Below, piece after piece: positions 43,506 to 52,975 of a DNA stretch of 63,494 nucleotides. The DNA lies in contig JABHBK010000005.1 of NCBI GenBank assembly GCA_018673915.1, positions 1 through 63,494 on the forward strand, written 5' to 3'. Within the stretch, counting starts at the first letter, position 1; every line of letters starts with the position of its first letter. The position numbers and the translations under genes are program-made. The stretch comes from Nitrospina sp. GTDB taxonomy: Bacteria; Nitrospinota; Nitrospinia; Nitrospinales; VA-1. The notes beneath the pieces were generated by a model, which was not told the origin of the DNA, did not search any database, and saw nothing but the letters and a program-made list of their open reading frames with translations.

Positions 43506-44573
43506 ATGGCCGAAGACAATAAAGACCAAAAAACTGAAGAACCATCCTCCAAACGTATTACCGATAGTGAGAAAAAGGGTAATTTTGCCCATAGTCGTGA
43601 GATTAACTCTTCGTTCGTTCTTCTTGCGGCTCTTATTGGTTTTATGACCCTGGGTGAACAAAGTACCCGCAATGTGATGAGTTCCTGGTACACCATGATC
43701 GCTGAATCGGGCTCCATACAATTAACTCAGGAATCATTATTTGAAGTCATTGCAAGCTCCATGAAAGGGTTTTTGAAAGTTATTGGCCCCTTTTTGCTAC
43801 TCGTTATGATGGGAGGAGTTTTGTCCAACCTGGTTCAGATTGGAGGTTTGCGTTTTTCAACACACCCTCTAATCCCAAAATTTAGCAAGTTGAGTCCGCT
43901 AAAAGGTTTTGGTCGAATTTTTTCTAAAAACACCTTGATGGAGTTGTTCAAATCCCTTTTTAAAGTAGGTATCATTTCGGTTGTTTCCTACTTTGTCATA
44001 AAGTCACATTGGAAAGAGATTCCCCCATTGATGGGCTTTGGGGTGGGGCAGATCCTTTCTTTTATGGGATTTGTTGCATTGGAAATCATTTTTAATGTTT
44101 TGTTAATTATGATTTTTCTTTCTCTTATCGACTTTGCATTTCAACGTTTCACCTACCGTGAAAATCTTCGTATGACCAAGCAGGAAGTTAAAGAAGAAAG
44201 AAAAGAGACGGATGGTAATCCACAAATTAAACAGCGCATTCGAACAGTGCAAATGGAGATGGCTCGCAAACGTATGATGTCGGCCGTTCCCGATGCGGAT
44301 GTGATTGTGACCAACCCCACGCATATTTCTATTGCGATCAAGTATGATCCTGAAAAAACTGCTGCCCCTGTGGTGGTTGCCAAAGGCGTTGGCCCGATAG
44401 CCATGCGCATTAGGGAAATTGCCAAGGAGCATGGGATACCCCTGGTGGAAGACAAACCCTTGGCCCGTACTTTGAACAAGACAGTAGAGGTTGGTCAATT
44501 AATCCCTGCCAGCCTATATAAGGCGGTGGCGGAGATTCTGGCTTATGTATTTAGACTCAAAAACTTCTCTTAG
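43506..44573 (+). CDS. flhB: Flagellar export switch protein FlhB
   Basis: The 355-residue protein has four helices and a cytoplasmic domain with the autocleavage motif NPTH (VIVTNPTHISIAIKYD) and the conserved GIPLVEDKPLARTL. FlhB cleaves itself between Asn and Pro and switches export from rod-hook to filament proteins. The length is normal. Confidence 0.95.
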   Translation: MAEDNKDQKTEEPSSKRITDSEKKGNFAHSREINSSFVLLAALIGFMTLGEQSTRNVMSSWYTMIAESGSIQLTQESLFEVIASSMKGFLKVIGPFLLLVMMGGVLSNLVQIGGLRFSTHPLIPKFSKLSPLKGFGRIFSKNTLMELFKSLFKVGIISVVSYFVIKSHWKEIPPLMGFGVGQILSFMGFVALEIIFNVLLIMIFLSLIDFAFQRFTYRENLRMTKQEVKEERKETDGNPQIKQRIRTVQMEMARKRMMSAVPDADVIVTNPTHISIAIKYDPEKTAAPVVVAKGVGPIAMRIREIAKEHGIPLVEDKPLARTLNKTVEVGQLIPASLYKAVAEILAYVFRLKNFS

Positions 44574-44596
44574 TCCACGCATATAGTTTTTCCCAT

Positions 44597-46084
44597 TTAT
44601 TTTTGAGATAGAAAATAAGAGAGTTTCAGCGCGGGTTCTGACTTGGGAATAGATTTGAAGTTTTTATCTAAAGGGGTAGCCCACATCATTTTAATTCCAT
44701 TTCCCATAGTGTCCACTCCATAAAAAAGATAAGACCCTTTACCCGTAACGGGGTCCTTGGTCTGAGTTTTCAGTAGACGGAATTGGGTAAACAAATCTTT
44801 GAATTTTTTGGCCGACTTCTTCAGCATTGCTGGATCTACTTTAGGCTGATCTGGATGGCCCCATATTACATCGACCCGATTCAGGGTTTGCTCCGGCGAA
44901 GAAAGATAGTAATGAACCAGGGCTTTTCCATTAGCAGGATCCAGCGCCAGAGATGCAAGGGTCAAAATTCGTTGGCTTGATTCAGGGTCTCTCCTCTTTT
45001 CGACCCTTTTTTCTGGAAGACCAGAGTCAGCCTCTATCGCCTGGATTACCTGTTCCTCACTCATGCCAAATTGTGCGAGGCGGAACCCTTTCACAATTCC
45101 TGTCTTAATTATTTTGGGTTCGATGGGCGATGAAGGCTTTGGAGATGTGAATGATTTCTCGTCCACAATCGAAGGAGGTTCTATGATCTCGGGTTCTGGA
45201 GTTTGCTTTTTTTGGGTAAAAACTTCACCCTGAATTTCCTTTTCAATTTTTTCATTAGGATCTGCGGTAGGTAAAGTTCTAGGTTCCGGCGAGTCGATCG
45301 GTTCTTTTGATGCCCCAGGCTCGGTTTCATCATCAAAGTTGGAAAGAGTTTTTTCATCGATAATGTGGATTTTAATGTTACCGAAACTTTGAACATATTT
45401 TGTTGCCAATTTAACTGGATTTTTCCCTTCTGCATCCCAGGCGTATATCCCTTTTCTAATATGGTGGACCGGTTCGTCATTGACGAACACATGATTTGGC
45501 TCCACATGTTCTTTCACCGATGGAATGCTTTTTACCGCATGAAGGAGGGTGGTGCTGATAGAACGGTCATCGGGGCCGATTGCAACCTCGACCATGTTTT
45601 CATCAATGATGGTGATCTCCTCCTTTATGTTTTGCGGAAGGTTCTGATGATATGAGGAAGAAAGCGTAGAGGCGGCTGGCTGCACTTCCTCCATCAATGT
45701 GGCCCCTTCTTTCGGTACGTGGATGCGGATGTTTCCAAACTCTCGAATGTACTTCGTTGTCAATCGCACTCGGTATTTACTCTCCCGGTCCCAGGTATAC
45801 GATTTGTTGTGGAATAAAAATATCCTTTCTTTGTTTACAAATACGGTTGCTGGTTTTCCGCCTGATCCAACGTATGGGATGCTCTGTATCGCGTCCAGAA
45901 TGTTACAGCTGACCGAACGGTTGTCGGAGCCAATTCCGACCTCTACCGTATGGTTATCGATGATCTTTATTTCTTCGCGCTTATTGTCAGGAAGCGAATT
46001 GTAAAACGAGTTACCGAATACTGGGTATGCGGGGAAGAGCAAAATCAGAAGCGTGCCGAATTTATAGAAATGAAACTTTTTCAT
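44597..46084 (-). CDS. Exported protein with a duplicated domain, unknown, inside the flagellar cluster
   Basis: The gene runs against the flagellar genes, between flhB and flhA. From the ATG giving MKKFHFYKF, it has about 495 residues with a signal peptide ending FGNSFYN. Two copies of a roughly 120-residue domain follow, each with NLP or LPDN..EEI.IID, VEV/VEVAIG and a VNKERI or VNDEPV block, ending FGNIRIHV and FGNIKIHI. A Pro-rich acidic linker and a third, different domain with KGFRLAQFGMSEEQVIQAIE follow. I recognise none of these. A periplasmic or secreted role is inferred. A longer start at 46120 has no ribosome site. Confidence 0.6.
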   Translation of the reverse strand: MKKFHFYKFGTLLILLFPAYPVFGNSFYNSLPDNKREEIKIIDNHTVEVGIGSDNRSVSCNILDAIQSIPYVGSGGKPATVFVNKERIFLFHNKSYTWDRESKYRVRLTTKYIREFGNIRIHVPKEGATLMEEVQPAASTLSSSYHQNLPQNIKEEITIIDENMVEVAIGPDDRSISTTLLHAVKSIPSVKEHVEPNHVFVNDEPVHHIRKGIYAWDAEGKNPVKLATKYVQSFGNIKIHIIDEKTLSNFDDETEPGASKEPIDSPEPRTLPTADPNEKIEKEIQGEVFTQKKQTPEPEIIEPPSIVDEKSFTSPKPSSPIEPKIIKTGIVKGFRLAQFGMSEEQVIQAIEADSGLPEKRVEKRRDPESSQRILTLASLALDPANGKALVHYYLSSPEQTLNRVDVIWGHPDQPKVDPAMLKKSAKKFKDLFTQFRLLKTQTKDPVTGKGSYLFYGVDTMGNGIKMMWATPLDKNFKSIPKSEPALKLSYFLSQK

Positions 46085-46416
46085 GACGGGTAGTATTGTA
46101 AATGGTCGAGCATCAGACACTTAAAATGACAGGCAAAATATTTCTTCACCTGCAGGTTTCCTGTGTTTTTTATAAAACCTTTGGATGCACTTTATTTAAA
46201 AGCCATTATCAAACCATTATATCCTGAGAAATTTTTAATATAATTTGAGGGCTTAGGTATGAAGCTTGCATTTCTAGTGTTATTAAAGGATTTGAGAGGT
46301 TTTCTCACTTCCCGAAAACAGGCCTAACTTTACCAGGTCCTTTATTTAAAGTAGTTTAGGGTGCCTAGCTCAGTTTTGGGCGGTGTCAAAATTTTGAAAG
46401 GTTGAATGTAGAGATC
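46085..46416. other. Divergent intergenic region between the duplicated-domain gene and flhA
   Basis: This 332-base AT-rich region holds the sigma-54-type site at 46253. I see no gene and no clear promoter for the minus-strand gene. Confidence 0.4.
46253..46270 (+). promoter_or_regulatory. Sigma-54-type promoter for flhA-flhF-flhG
   Basis: TTAGGTATGAAGCTTGCA has the GG and GC pair at the 12-base offset and shares the AGGTA...TTGCA core with the fliO site. It leaves a leader of about 130 bases before flhA. Confidence 0.6.
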
Positions 46417-48504
46417 ATGGCTAATAAGGGTGGAATAAGTTCTATATTGCAGAGACCGCAGGAATTATTAGTTGCGCTGGGAATTATTACAGTTCTTGGG
46501 GTGATGGTAATGCCTATTCCCACTGTGTTGCTGGATTTACTTCTTTCTTTCAGTCTTACTTTTTCACTGATTGTGCTCATGGTAGCGGTATTTATGATTT
46601 CTCCTCTGGAGTTTTCTGTATTCCCTTCTCTTTTGCTCATTATTACTTTGTTGCGGCTTTCTTTGAACATTGCTTCGACTCGAATCATTCTTTTAAATGG
46701 AGACCAAGGTGCCGCAGCGGCGGGGCAGGTGATTCAATCTTTTGGGTCGTTTGTTGTTGGCGGTAATTATGTGGTCGGTACTGTTATTTTCATAATTTTG
46801 GTAATGATTAACTTTATTGTTATTACCAAAGGTTCTGTACGTACTTCTGAAGTTGCCGCCCGTTTCACATTAGATGCTATCCCCGGTAAGCAGATGAGTA
46901 TTGACGCTGACTTGAATGCCGGTCTGATTAACGAGCAGGAAGCCCGAACACGCAGGAGAAACCTTGAGCGTGAAGCGGATTTTTACGGATCCATGGATGG
47001 TTCGATTCGCTTTGTGCGAGGTGATGCGATCGCAGGTATTCTTATAACTCTGGTTAATATCCTGGGTGGCTTTGCTATTGGCGTGTTTCAGCAGGGAATG
47101 GAAGCAAGTGAAGCGGCTCAAGTCTATACGCTATTGACGATCGGAGATGGTTTAGTTACTCAATTACCCGCATTGGTGGTTTCTACTGCTGCAGGCCTTG
47201 TAGTGACTCGGGCTGTATCGGACAAGAACCTGCCCGGTGAATTGATCAAGCAGTTGCTGGATCAGCCTTATGCGTTCATCATTGCATCAGGTATTTTGTT
47301 TTTCTTTGGTCTGATTCCAGGGCTACCTCATTTTCCATTTATTTTAATGTCTCTGCTGGCTGGATTTATTGCCTATTACAAGATGCAAAACAATTTGAAA
47401 GTTGAACAGTTACAACTTCGTAAAAAAGAAAATGAGGCCAAGGTTCCGTTACCAGAAAAAGTGGAGTCCATTCTTCCTCTTGATATCATGGAATTGGAAG
47501 TGGGTTATGAATTGATCCCTCTTGTTGATGCAGACCGAAATGGAGAACTTTTAGAAAGAATCAAATCTATTCGCAGACAGTTTGCCCTGGAAATGGGTTT
47601 CATTGTTCCGCCTTTGCATATCAGGGATAACCTGCAATTGAAGTCGAATGAATACGCAGTTCTCATTAAAGGGGTGGATGTCGCCCATGGTTCCATCATG
47701 ATGGGAAGGATATTGGCAATGAATCCGGGAACAACGGACCGGGAAATTGAAGGTGTAAAAACGACTGAACCTACTTTTGGACTGCCTGCTGTCTGGATTC
47801 CTAGCAATAAAAAACAGGAGGCTCAAGTGGCCGGTTACACGGTGGTGGATCCTGCAACGGTTATTACCACTCATATAAAAGAGACGATCAAACGACACGC
47901 CTATGAGCTTATGGGTCGGCAGGAGAGCCAGGCACTTTTGGATAAATTCAAGGAAACCAATCCTAAGGTGGTTGAAGAGCTTATTCCTAATGCCTTGAGT
48001 TTGGGTAAAGTTCAACGAGTCTTTCAAAATCTTCTCAGGGAACAACTTTCTATTCGTGACCTTAGAACCATTCTGGAAAAACTCTCCGATTATGCTTCAG
48101 TGACTCAGGACCCTGATGTCTTGACAGAGTATGTTCGTCAAGGATTGGCCAGGCCGATCACCAAGCAATATCAATCCACTGACGGAACACTTTCGGTCAT
48201 GACTCTGGACAGAGGAATTGAGGATATTATCGAAGGCTCTATCCAGAAATCTGATTCGGGGGCATTTTTGGCCCTTGAGCCGAATGTGGCGGAACGCTTC
48301 TTGACCCGCCTTAAAGAGATGATTGAAAAAGTTACTCCGACAATTGATACAGCGCCAGTATTGCTGGCTTCCCCAGGGCTGAGAATGCATATCCGGAAAT
48401 TTACGGAACGTTTTATTCCTGACCTGATTATTATCTCGCACAGTGAGGTCGCGCCCTCCGTGCAAATTAAAACCTTGGGTATTGTGAATTTAAATGCGAA
48501 TTAG
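46417..48504 (+). CDS. flhA: Flagellar export protein FlhA
   Basis: The 695-residue protein (from ATG 46417) has eight helices and then a large cytosolic domain. FlhA signatures are present: FPSLLLIITLLRLSLNIAST and TRRRNLEREADFYGSMDGS (the FHIPEP region). FlhA forms the nonameric export ring. A TTG at 46402 is in frame. The last 11 bases overlap flhF. Confidence 0.95.
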   Translation: MANKGGISSILQRPQELLVALGIITVLGVMVMPIPTVLLDLLLSFSLTFSLIVLMVAVFMISPLEFSVFPSLLLIITLLRLSLNIASTRIILLNGDQGAAAAGQVIQSFGSFVVGGNYVVGTVIFIILVMINFIVITKGSVRTSEVAARFTLDAIPGKQMSIDADLNAGLINEQEARTRRRNLEREADFYGSMDGSIRFVRGDAIAGILITLVNILGGFAIGVFQQGMEASEAAQVYTLLTIGDGLVTQLPALVVSTAAGLVVTRAVSDKNLPGELIKQLLDQPYAFIIASGILFFFGLIPGLPHFPFILMSLLAGFIAYYKMQNNLKVEQLQLRKKENEAKVPLPEKVESILPLDIMELEVGYELIPLVDADRNGELLERIKSIRRQFALEMGFIVPPLHIRDNLQLKSNEYAVLIKGVDVAHGSIMMGRILAMNPGTTDREIEGVKTTEPTFGLPAVWIPSNKKQEAQVAGYTVVDPATVITTHIKETIKRHAYELMGRQESQALLDKFKETNPKVVEELIPNALSLGKVQRVFQNLLREQLSIRDLRTILEKLSDYASVTQDPDVLTEYVRQGLARPITKQYQSTDGTLSVMTLDRGIEDIIEGSIQKSDSGAFLALEPNVAERFLTRLKEMIEKVTPTIDTAPVLLASPGLRMHIRKFTERFIPDLIIISHSEVAPSVQIKTLGIVNLNAN

Positions 48505-49564
48505 AAAGTTTACGGCGAGTAATTACTCTATCGCCTTACAAGAGGTTAAACAGGAACTGGGTGCGGATGCTCTTATATTGAGTACCCGTTCTATCAAGCC
48601 CCCATCACCCATAGCTGGGAAAAAGGAAGCAACTCGAGTGGAAATCACTGCGGCGGTTGAATTTGCTGCCCCGGTCGTTGAACCTGAAATACAGGTTGAA
48701 GATAAGCCGGAAAATAAGGATGCCGACTTGAAATCTCTAATCTTCAGTCTTCTCAGCCAAACCGATCGGGCGCAATCAATGGGTCTCATGCCGCACCAAT
48801 TTGATACTTTTTCCCGTTTGGTTGAAGGTGGACTGGATGAAAAACTGGCATCGAAAATATTGAAAAAAGCCTTGGAACAAAACTCGGAGCAGAGTGCCGA
48901 TTCTCACAATGAATCGTTAAAGGTCATGAATTTGATGAAAAGGGTTCTTCCCTGTAAGGGAGAGATTGATCTAAATATTAATGGGCCTAAAATTGTCGCA
49001 TTTGTTGGACCTACGGGAGTAGGAAAGACCACTACAGTTGCAAAAATTGCAGCGGAATACGCCCTTCGCCGTGGGAAAAAGGTAGCAATAGTCTCCTTGG
49101 ATACTTACCGGCTGGGCGCTGTGGACCAACTGAGGATTTATGGGGAGATCATGGAAGTCCCTGTGGAAGTAGCTGGAGGAAAGGAAGAATTACGCCAAAT
49201 TATCGCCAATCATAAGGATAAAGATCTTATTCTCATTGATACTACCGGCCGGTCACATCAGGATAAAGACTACTCTCGACAGTTGAAGGAAGTCTTTGAT
49301 GCTGTGGGAGGGGTGGAAACTCATTTGGTTCTCAGTGTGACCGCACAGGAAAAATTATTTACCGCTACGTATCACCAATTTTCCTCTATGGGGGTTGATC
49401 GGGTTTTATTTACCAAGTTGGATGAGGGCTTGAACTTTGGTTCCTTATTCAACTTTAGTGTTCGAAATAGGTTACCCATCTCTTACTTCACTTCTGGTCA
49501 ACAGGTGCCCGAAGACTTGGAAGTGGCTAGGCCAGAACGGGTAATAAGTTTGATTTTTAACTGA
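48494..49564 (+). CDS. flhF: Flagellar SRP-type GTPase FlhF
   Basis: The 356-residue protein has the SRP-GTPase G motifs VAFVGPTGVGKTTTVAKIAA (P-loop), VSLDTYRLGAVDQLRIY and LILIDTTGRS, with an N-terminal region RKFTASNYSIALQEVKQELG. It sets the number and position of flagella. It overlaps flhA by 11 bases and is followed after 27 bases by flhG. Confidence 0.93.
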   Translation: MRIRKFTASNYSIALQEVKQELGADALILSTRSIKPPSPIAGKKEATRVEITAAVEFAAPVVEPEIQVEDKPENKDADLKSLIFSLLSQTDRAQSMGLMPHQFDTFSRLVEGGLDEKLASKILKKALEQNSEQSADSHNESLKVMNLMKRVLPCKGEIDLNINGPKIVAFVGPTGVGKTTTVAKIAAEYALRRGKKVAIVSLDTYRLGAVDQLRIYGEIMEVPVEVAGGKEELRQIIANHKDKDLILIDTTGRSHQDKDYSRQLKEVFDAVGGVETHLVLSVTAQEKLFTATYHQFSSMGVDRVLFTKLDEGLNFGSLFNFSVRNRLPISYFTSGQQVPEDLEVARPERVISLIFN

Positions 49565-49591
49565 TTTCAAGATAAATTAAAGGATTAAGGC

Positions 49592-50461
49592 ATGAACTTG
49601 GGTAATCAGGCAACTACTTTAAAAAGAATGGCATACGCAAAAATGAGCGGATCGAACCTTAGGGTCTTGGCAGTCAGTAGCGGAAAGGGAGGAGTTGGTA
49701 AAACCAATTTCGTCGCCAATCTGGCTTATGCCTTGTCCAAAAGGGGTAAGAAGGTGCTCGTTGTGGATGCTGATTTAGGATTGAACAATATTGATATCCT
49801 TTTAGGGCTGACTCCCGAAAAGCATATCGGCCATGTTTTATCAGGGGAATCTAATGTGGAGGATATCATTCTTCGCGGCCCTGCCGACATCCATGTGTTG
49901 CCAGCCGGAGATGGACTGCAAGAATTGACGCAGTTGCCTTCCGAAAAGAAAATGGTTCTCATGGATGAGTTAGACCGTGTTAGTCAGGGATATGATTTCC
50001 TGATTTTTGATACCGGTGCTGGCATTTCCACCAACGTCACTTTTTTCTGCAGTGCCGCCCATGAAACGATTCTCATTGCTACCACGGAACCCACTTCATT
50101 AACCGATGTTTATGCGTTAATTAAAATTCTTCATAATAAACACTCCCAAAAGCATTTCAGAGTGATCATCAATTCGGTGAGCTCTGAACGAGAAGCTCAA
50201 GGGGTTTATAGAAATTTGACAGCAGTTACGGATCGGTTTCTTAAAGATATTTCGCTCGAATACTTGGGCCATATTCTCCAGGATCCGAATGTTCCCAAGG
50301 CAGTGCGGCAACAGAAGGCTTTCTTGGAGCTTTACCCTTACTCAAAGTTTAGTGGGTGTATTAATGAGTTGGCGGAGAAAATTTCCAAGGAGAAATCTAG
50401 TCCCCTGGCCAGTGATGGGGATCAACCTTATTTTTGGCGGAGTGCATTTCAAGTGCAATGA
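49592..50461 (+). CDS. flhG: MinD-like flagellar number regulator FlhG/FleN
   Basis: The 289-residue ParA/MinD ATPase has the deviant Walker A VSSGKGGVGKTNFVANLAYA, VVDADLGLNNIDILLG and LIFDTGAGIS. FlhG/FleN works with FlhF to limit flagellar number and in pseudomonads restrains FleQ. Its stop overlaps the start of the next small gene (ATGA). Confidence 0.9.
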   Translation: MNLGNQATTLKRMAYAKMSGSNLRVLAVSSGKGGVGKTNFVANLAYALSKRGKKVLVVDADLGLNNIDILLGLTPEKHIGHVLSGESNVEDIILRGPADIHVLPAGDGLQELTQLPSEKKMVLMDELDRVSQGYDFLIFDTGAGISTNVTFFCSAAHETILIATTEPTSLTDVYALIKILHNKHSQKHFRVIINSVSSEREAQGVYRNLTAVTDRFLKDISLEYLGHILQDPNVPKAVRQQKAFLELYPYSKFSGCINELAEKISKEKSSPLASDGDQPYFWRSAFQVQ

Positions 50462-50718
50462 ATCCTGTTAATATACAAAAAATGGCCCTCGCTTTTGGTT
50501 TACTGGCATTTGGTATTCTGGCGATTGGCAGTGTATTAGCGGGAAGCCGGGTATTAACCGGGGTGATTCGCGGAGGATTGGGGGCATTGTTTTTTGGAGG
50601 TTTACTTTGGGTGTTTGCGGATTTATTTTTAGCAGAAGATGAAGATGCTTCAATTCAGGACTTGGTAAGTGATGACAATAATCCTGATAAGGGAACACAG
50701 CTGGATCAATCGGCTTAA
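50458..50718 (+). CDS. Small two-helix membrane protein between flhG and fliA
   Basis: The 86-residue product starts MNPVNIQKMALAFGLLAFGI and has two hydrophobic helices, then an acidic, Asn/Asp-rich tail. Its ATG overlaps the flhG stop, and fliA follows after 16 bases. That places it firmly in the flagellar operon, but I recognise no family. An in-frame ATG at 50434 would overlap flhG further. Confidence 0.6.
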   Translation: MNPVNIQKMALAFGLLAFGILAIGSVLAGSRVLTGVIRGGLGALFFGGLLWVFADLFLAEDEDASIQDLVSDDNNPDKGTQLDQSA

Positions 50719-50734
50719 CGAAAGAAACGGTTAA

Positions 50735-51496
50735 ATGGCAGATAAACAGGAAGCACTTCAGCAAATTGAAATTTCCGTAGAAAACCGGGAAGCGGTGATC
50801 AAGGAATATGCGCCGATGGTCAAATATGTTGCCAATCGAATTGCCATGCGCTTGCCTCCTCACATTGAGGTGGATGACTTGATAAGCGTTGGGGTTCTGG
50901 GGTTGATTGACGCCATTGACAAATATGATTCATCGCGTGGAGCCAAATTTAAAACTTATGCAGAATTCAGAGTTCGGGGGGCAATTCTTGATGAGTTGAG
51001 GTCGATGGATTGGGTGCCTCGATCGGTGAGGCAGAAAGCTTCTTCCATGGATTCTGTAGTGCAGAAACTGCAAAACAAGCTCGGTCGCCCACCGGAGGAT
51101 GATGAAATTGCCGAAACAATGGGTATCAGTCTGGATGAATTGTTTACAACTTTAAACGAAACCAAGAGTATGCCCATACTCAGCCTCGAAGACCTTGGTA
51201 TCGCTAAGGAATCGGGCGAACAGCAAAGCCTTCTCGATTGCCTTGCAGGGAAAGGTGACGCGGATCCACAGACCCAGCTTAGACTGAATGAGCTTAAAGA
51301 AATTATTGCCAAAGCAATTGATACGCTTCCTGAAAAAGAACGTCTGATGATTTCACTTTATTATTACGAAGAACTTACCATGAAGGAAATTGGGGAGGTG
51401 TTAGGTATTACCGAATCCCGAGTTTCGCAAATCCATTCTAAAGCTGTATTTAGACTACGCAATAAATTGAAATCCATCATCGCCGAAGAAATGTGA
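50735..51496 (+). CDS. fliA: Flagellar sigma factor FliA (sigma-28)
   Basis: The 253-residue protein shows sigma-28 features: VKYVANRIAMRLPPHIEVDD in region 2, RGAILDELRSMDWVPRSVRQ in region 3, and ELTMKEIGEVLGITESRVSQ in region 4. It transcribes late flagellar genes such as the filament and chemotaxis genes. The gene ends the flagellar transcription unit. Confidence 0.93.
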   Translation: MADKQEALQQIEISVENREAVIKEYAPMVKYVANRIAMRLPPHIEVDDLISVGVLGLIDAIDKYDSSRGAKFKTYAEFRVRGAILDELRSMDWVPRSVRQKASSMDSVVQKLQNKLGRPPEDDEIAETMGISLDELFTTLNETKSMPILSLEDLGIAKESGEQQSLLDCLAGKGDADPQTQLRLNELKEIIAKAIDTLPEKERLMISLYYYEELTMKEIGEVLGITESRVSQIHSKAVFRLRNKLKSIIAEEM

Positions 51497-51523
51497 CCGG
51501 CGTTTCCTGCAAAAAGCCATAAC

Positions 51524-52024
51524 CTATTCCTCCAATTCCTTACCCGGATGCAGAAATTGTAATATTTGGTCCAAGACTTGTGCTTGTTCTGCCATATCGC
51601 CATGGAGCAATCGCATCCCAGCTAATTTTTTATTAATGATGTTGGTAAAATAATTTTCAACTGCTTCCTTTTGTTGATTTTCAGGGAGCGTTTGAATTTT
51701 GGCTAATCCAGCAAGATCTAACCAGAACCCGCTGCACTTGGAGCACTGGTTAATTTCAGTATCCCATTTGCGGTCGAAAAAATGCCGATATAGTAAAGTG
51801 GTTTTGCAGGCAGGGCAGGCGTGTTCAGCTCCTCGATAAACTTTTACACCGTCAGCTCTTTCTATCGTTACTAGTGAATTTCCGATACCGGGTTTCAATG
51901 CCTTGAGCTTGTTGAACTGAAAACGATCGAACCATAATCCTCCACATTCCCCCCGGCACGCTTGGATTTTTATTCCTGCGACCACATTTTCTTGCAATTC
52001 ATTTTTGCATGCAGGACATTTCAT
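51524..52024 (-). CDS. Zf-TFIIB-type double zinc-ribbon protein
   Basis: The 166-residue cytosolic protein has two zinc-ribbons: CPACKNEL followed by CRGECGGLWFDRFQFNKL, and CPACKTTL followed by CSKCSGFWLDLAGLAKI. This matches the bacterial zf-TFIIB (DUF) family, of unknown function. It converges with fliA and lies 15 bases downstream of the lpxL-like gene on the same strand. Confidence 0.8.
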   Translation of the reverse strand: MKCPACKNELQENVVAGIKIQACRGECGGLWFDRFQFNKLKALKPGIGNSLVTIERADGVKVYRGAEHACPACKTTLLYRHFFDRKWDTEINQCSKCSGFWLDLAGLAKIQTLPENQQKEAVENYFTNIINKKLAGMRLLHGDMAEQAQVLDQILQFLHPGKELEE

Positions 52025-52039
52025 GATCAGAGGTTCGAA

Positions 52040-52954
52040 TCAGTAGATTCTAGTTTCTTCAGGAGGGCGGGTTTTCCAACGACGGTGGCCACACATCCAG
52101 GACGCGGGATTTTCTCGGATAATTTTTTCTATAAACAATTGGTAGTTTTGAGTCCATTTAAGAAGGTCGTTTTTCTTGTTACCAGACTTTTCAAGTTGTA
52201 TTTCTGGTCCATACTCAATCCGATAGGTTCCTTTATCTGTGGGGTAGCAAAATAGTGGAAGGACGGGAGTCCCAAAACGGTAACTCAATAATGCCAGCGA
52301 TCGAGGCGTTGCGGCTTTTTTACCAAAAAAGTCAACAAAAACTCCGCCCTTAGCAGTGTTCTGGTCCATCATCACCGCAACACTCCCATTATTTTTAAGC
52401 TCTCTGACGAATTTTAGAGGGGACTCATCACGATAAAATATTTTATTTCCAGATAGGGTGCGAAAATTTTTTGTCGCTTTATCCAGATAAGGATTGTCCA
52501 GTTTGCGCACAATGGAAGCGAGTGGACAAATGCCCAGATAACCATGGAACAAACCCATGATTTCCCAGTTTCCATAATGTGCGGTTAAAAAAAATATTCC
52601 CTTATTTTTCTTTAAGCAATCTTTCAATATCTCCAGGCCAGAAGGTTCTCCTTCAATGAGACTTCGAACCCGGTTCTCAGTGTCATGGGTTGCCCAAAGG
52701 CATTGTAACGCTGAGACAGCCAGGTTTTGGAAGGACTTCTTAATGATCTTGTTTTTTTCTCCGGGGGATTTTGAATCTGCGAAAACTATATCGAGATTGA
52801 TTTTTGCGGAACGCTTGCGGTTTCCAGAAAATAAAAAAACTAAACTACCCAGTCCATTTCCAATCTTCACAACCATTTGTTGAGGGATAGGTTGCACCAG
52901 GAGTAGTAAAAATTTAAAAAAAAGATATTCCAGAAACTGCCGGGTCGATTTCAA
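52040..52954 (-). CDS. LpxL/HtrB-type lipid A acyltransferase
   Basis: The 304-residue protein has an N-terminal helix and the acyltransferase motif TAHYGNWEIMG (H-x4-E). The typical MMDQNTAKGGVFVDFFGKKA and a C-terminal PASWMCGHRRWKTRP also match lauroyl/myristoyl acyltransferases of lipid A. It adds secondary acyl chains. The neighbouring acpS gene supplies acyl carrier protein maturation, which fits. Confidence 0.88.
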   Translation of the reverse strand: MKSTRQFLEYLFFKFLLLLVQPIPQQMVVKIGNGLGSLVFLFSGNRKRSAKINLDIVFADSKSPGEKNKIIKKSFQNLAVSALQCLWATHDTENRVRSLIEGEPSGLEILKDCLKKNKGIFFLTAHYGNWEIMGLFHGYLGICPLASIVRKLDNPYLDKATKNFRTLSGNKIFYRDESPLKFVRELKNNGSVAVMMDQNTAKGGVFVDFFGKKAATPRSLALLSYRFGTPVLPLFCYPTDKGTYRIEYGPEIQLEKSGNKKNDLLKWTQNYQLFIEKIIRENPASWMCGHRRWKTRPPEETRIY

Positions 52955-52975
52955 AGGATTGAATTCATACTAGGT

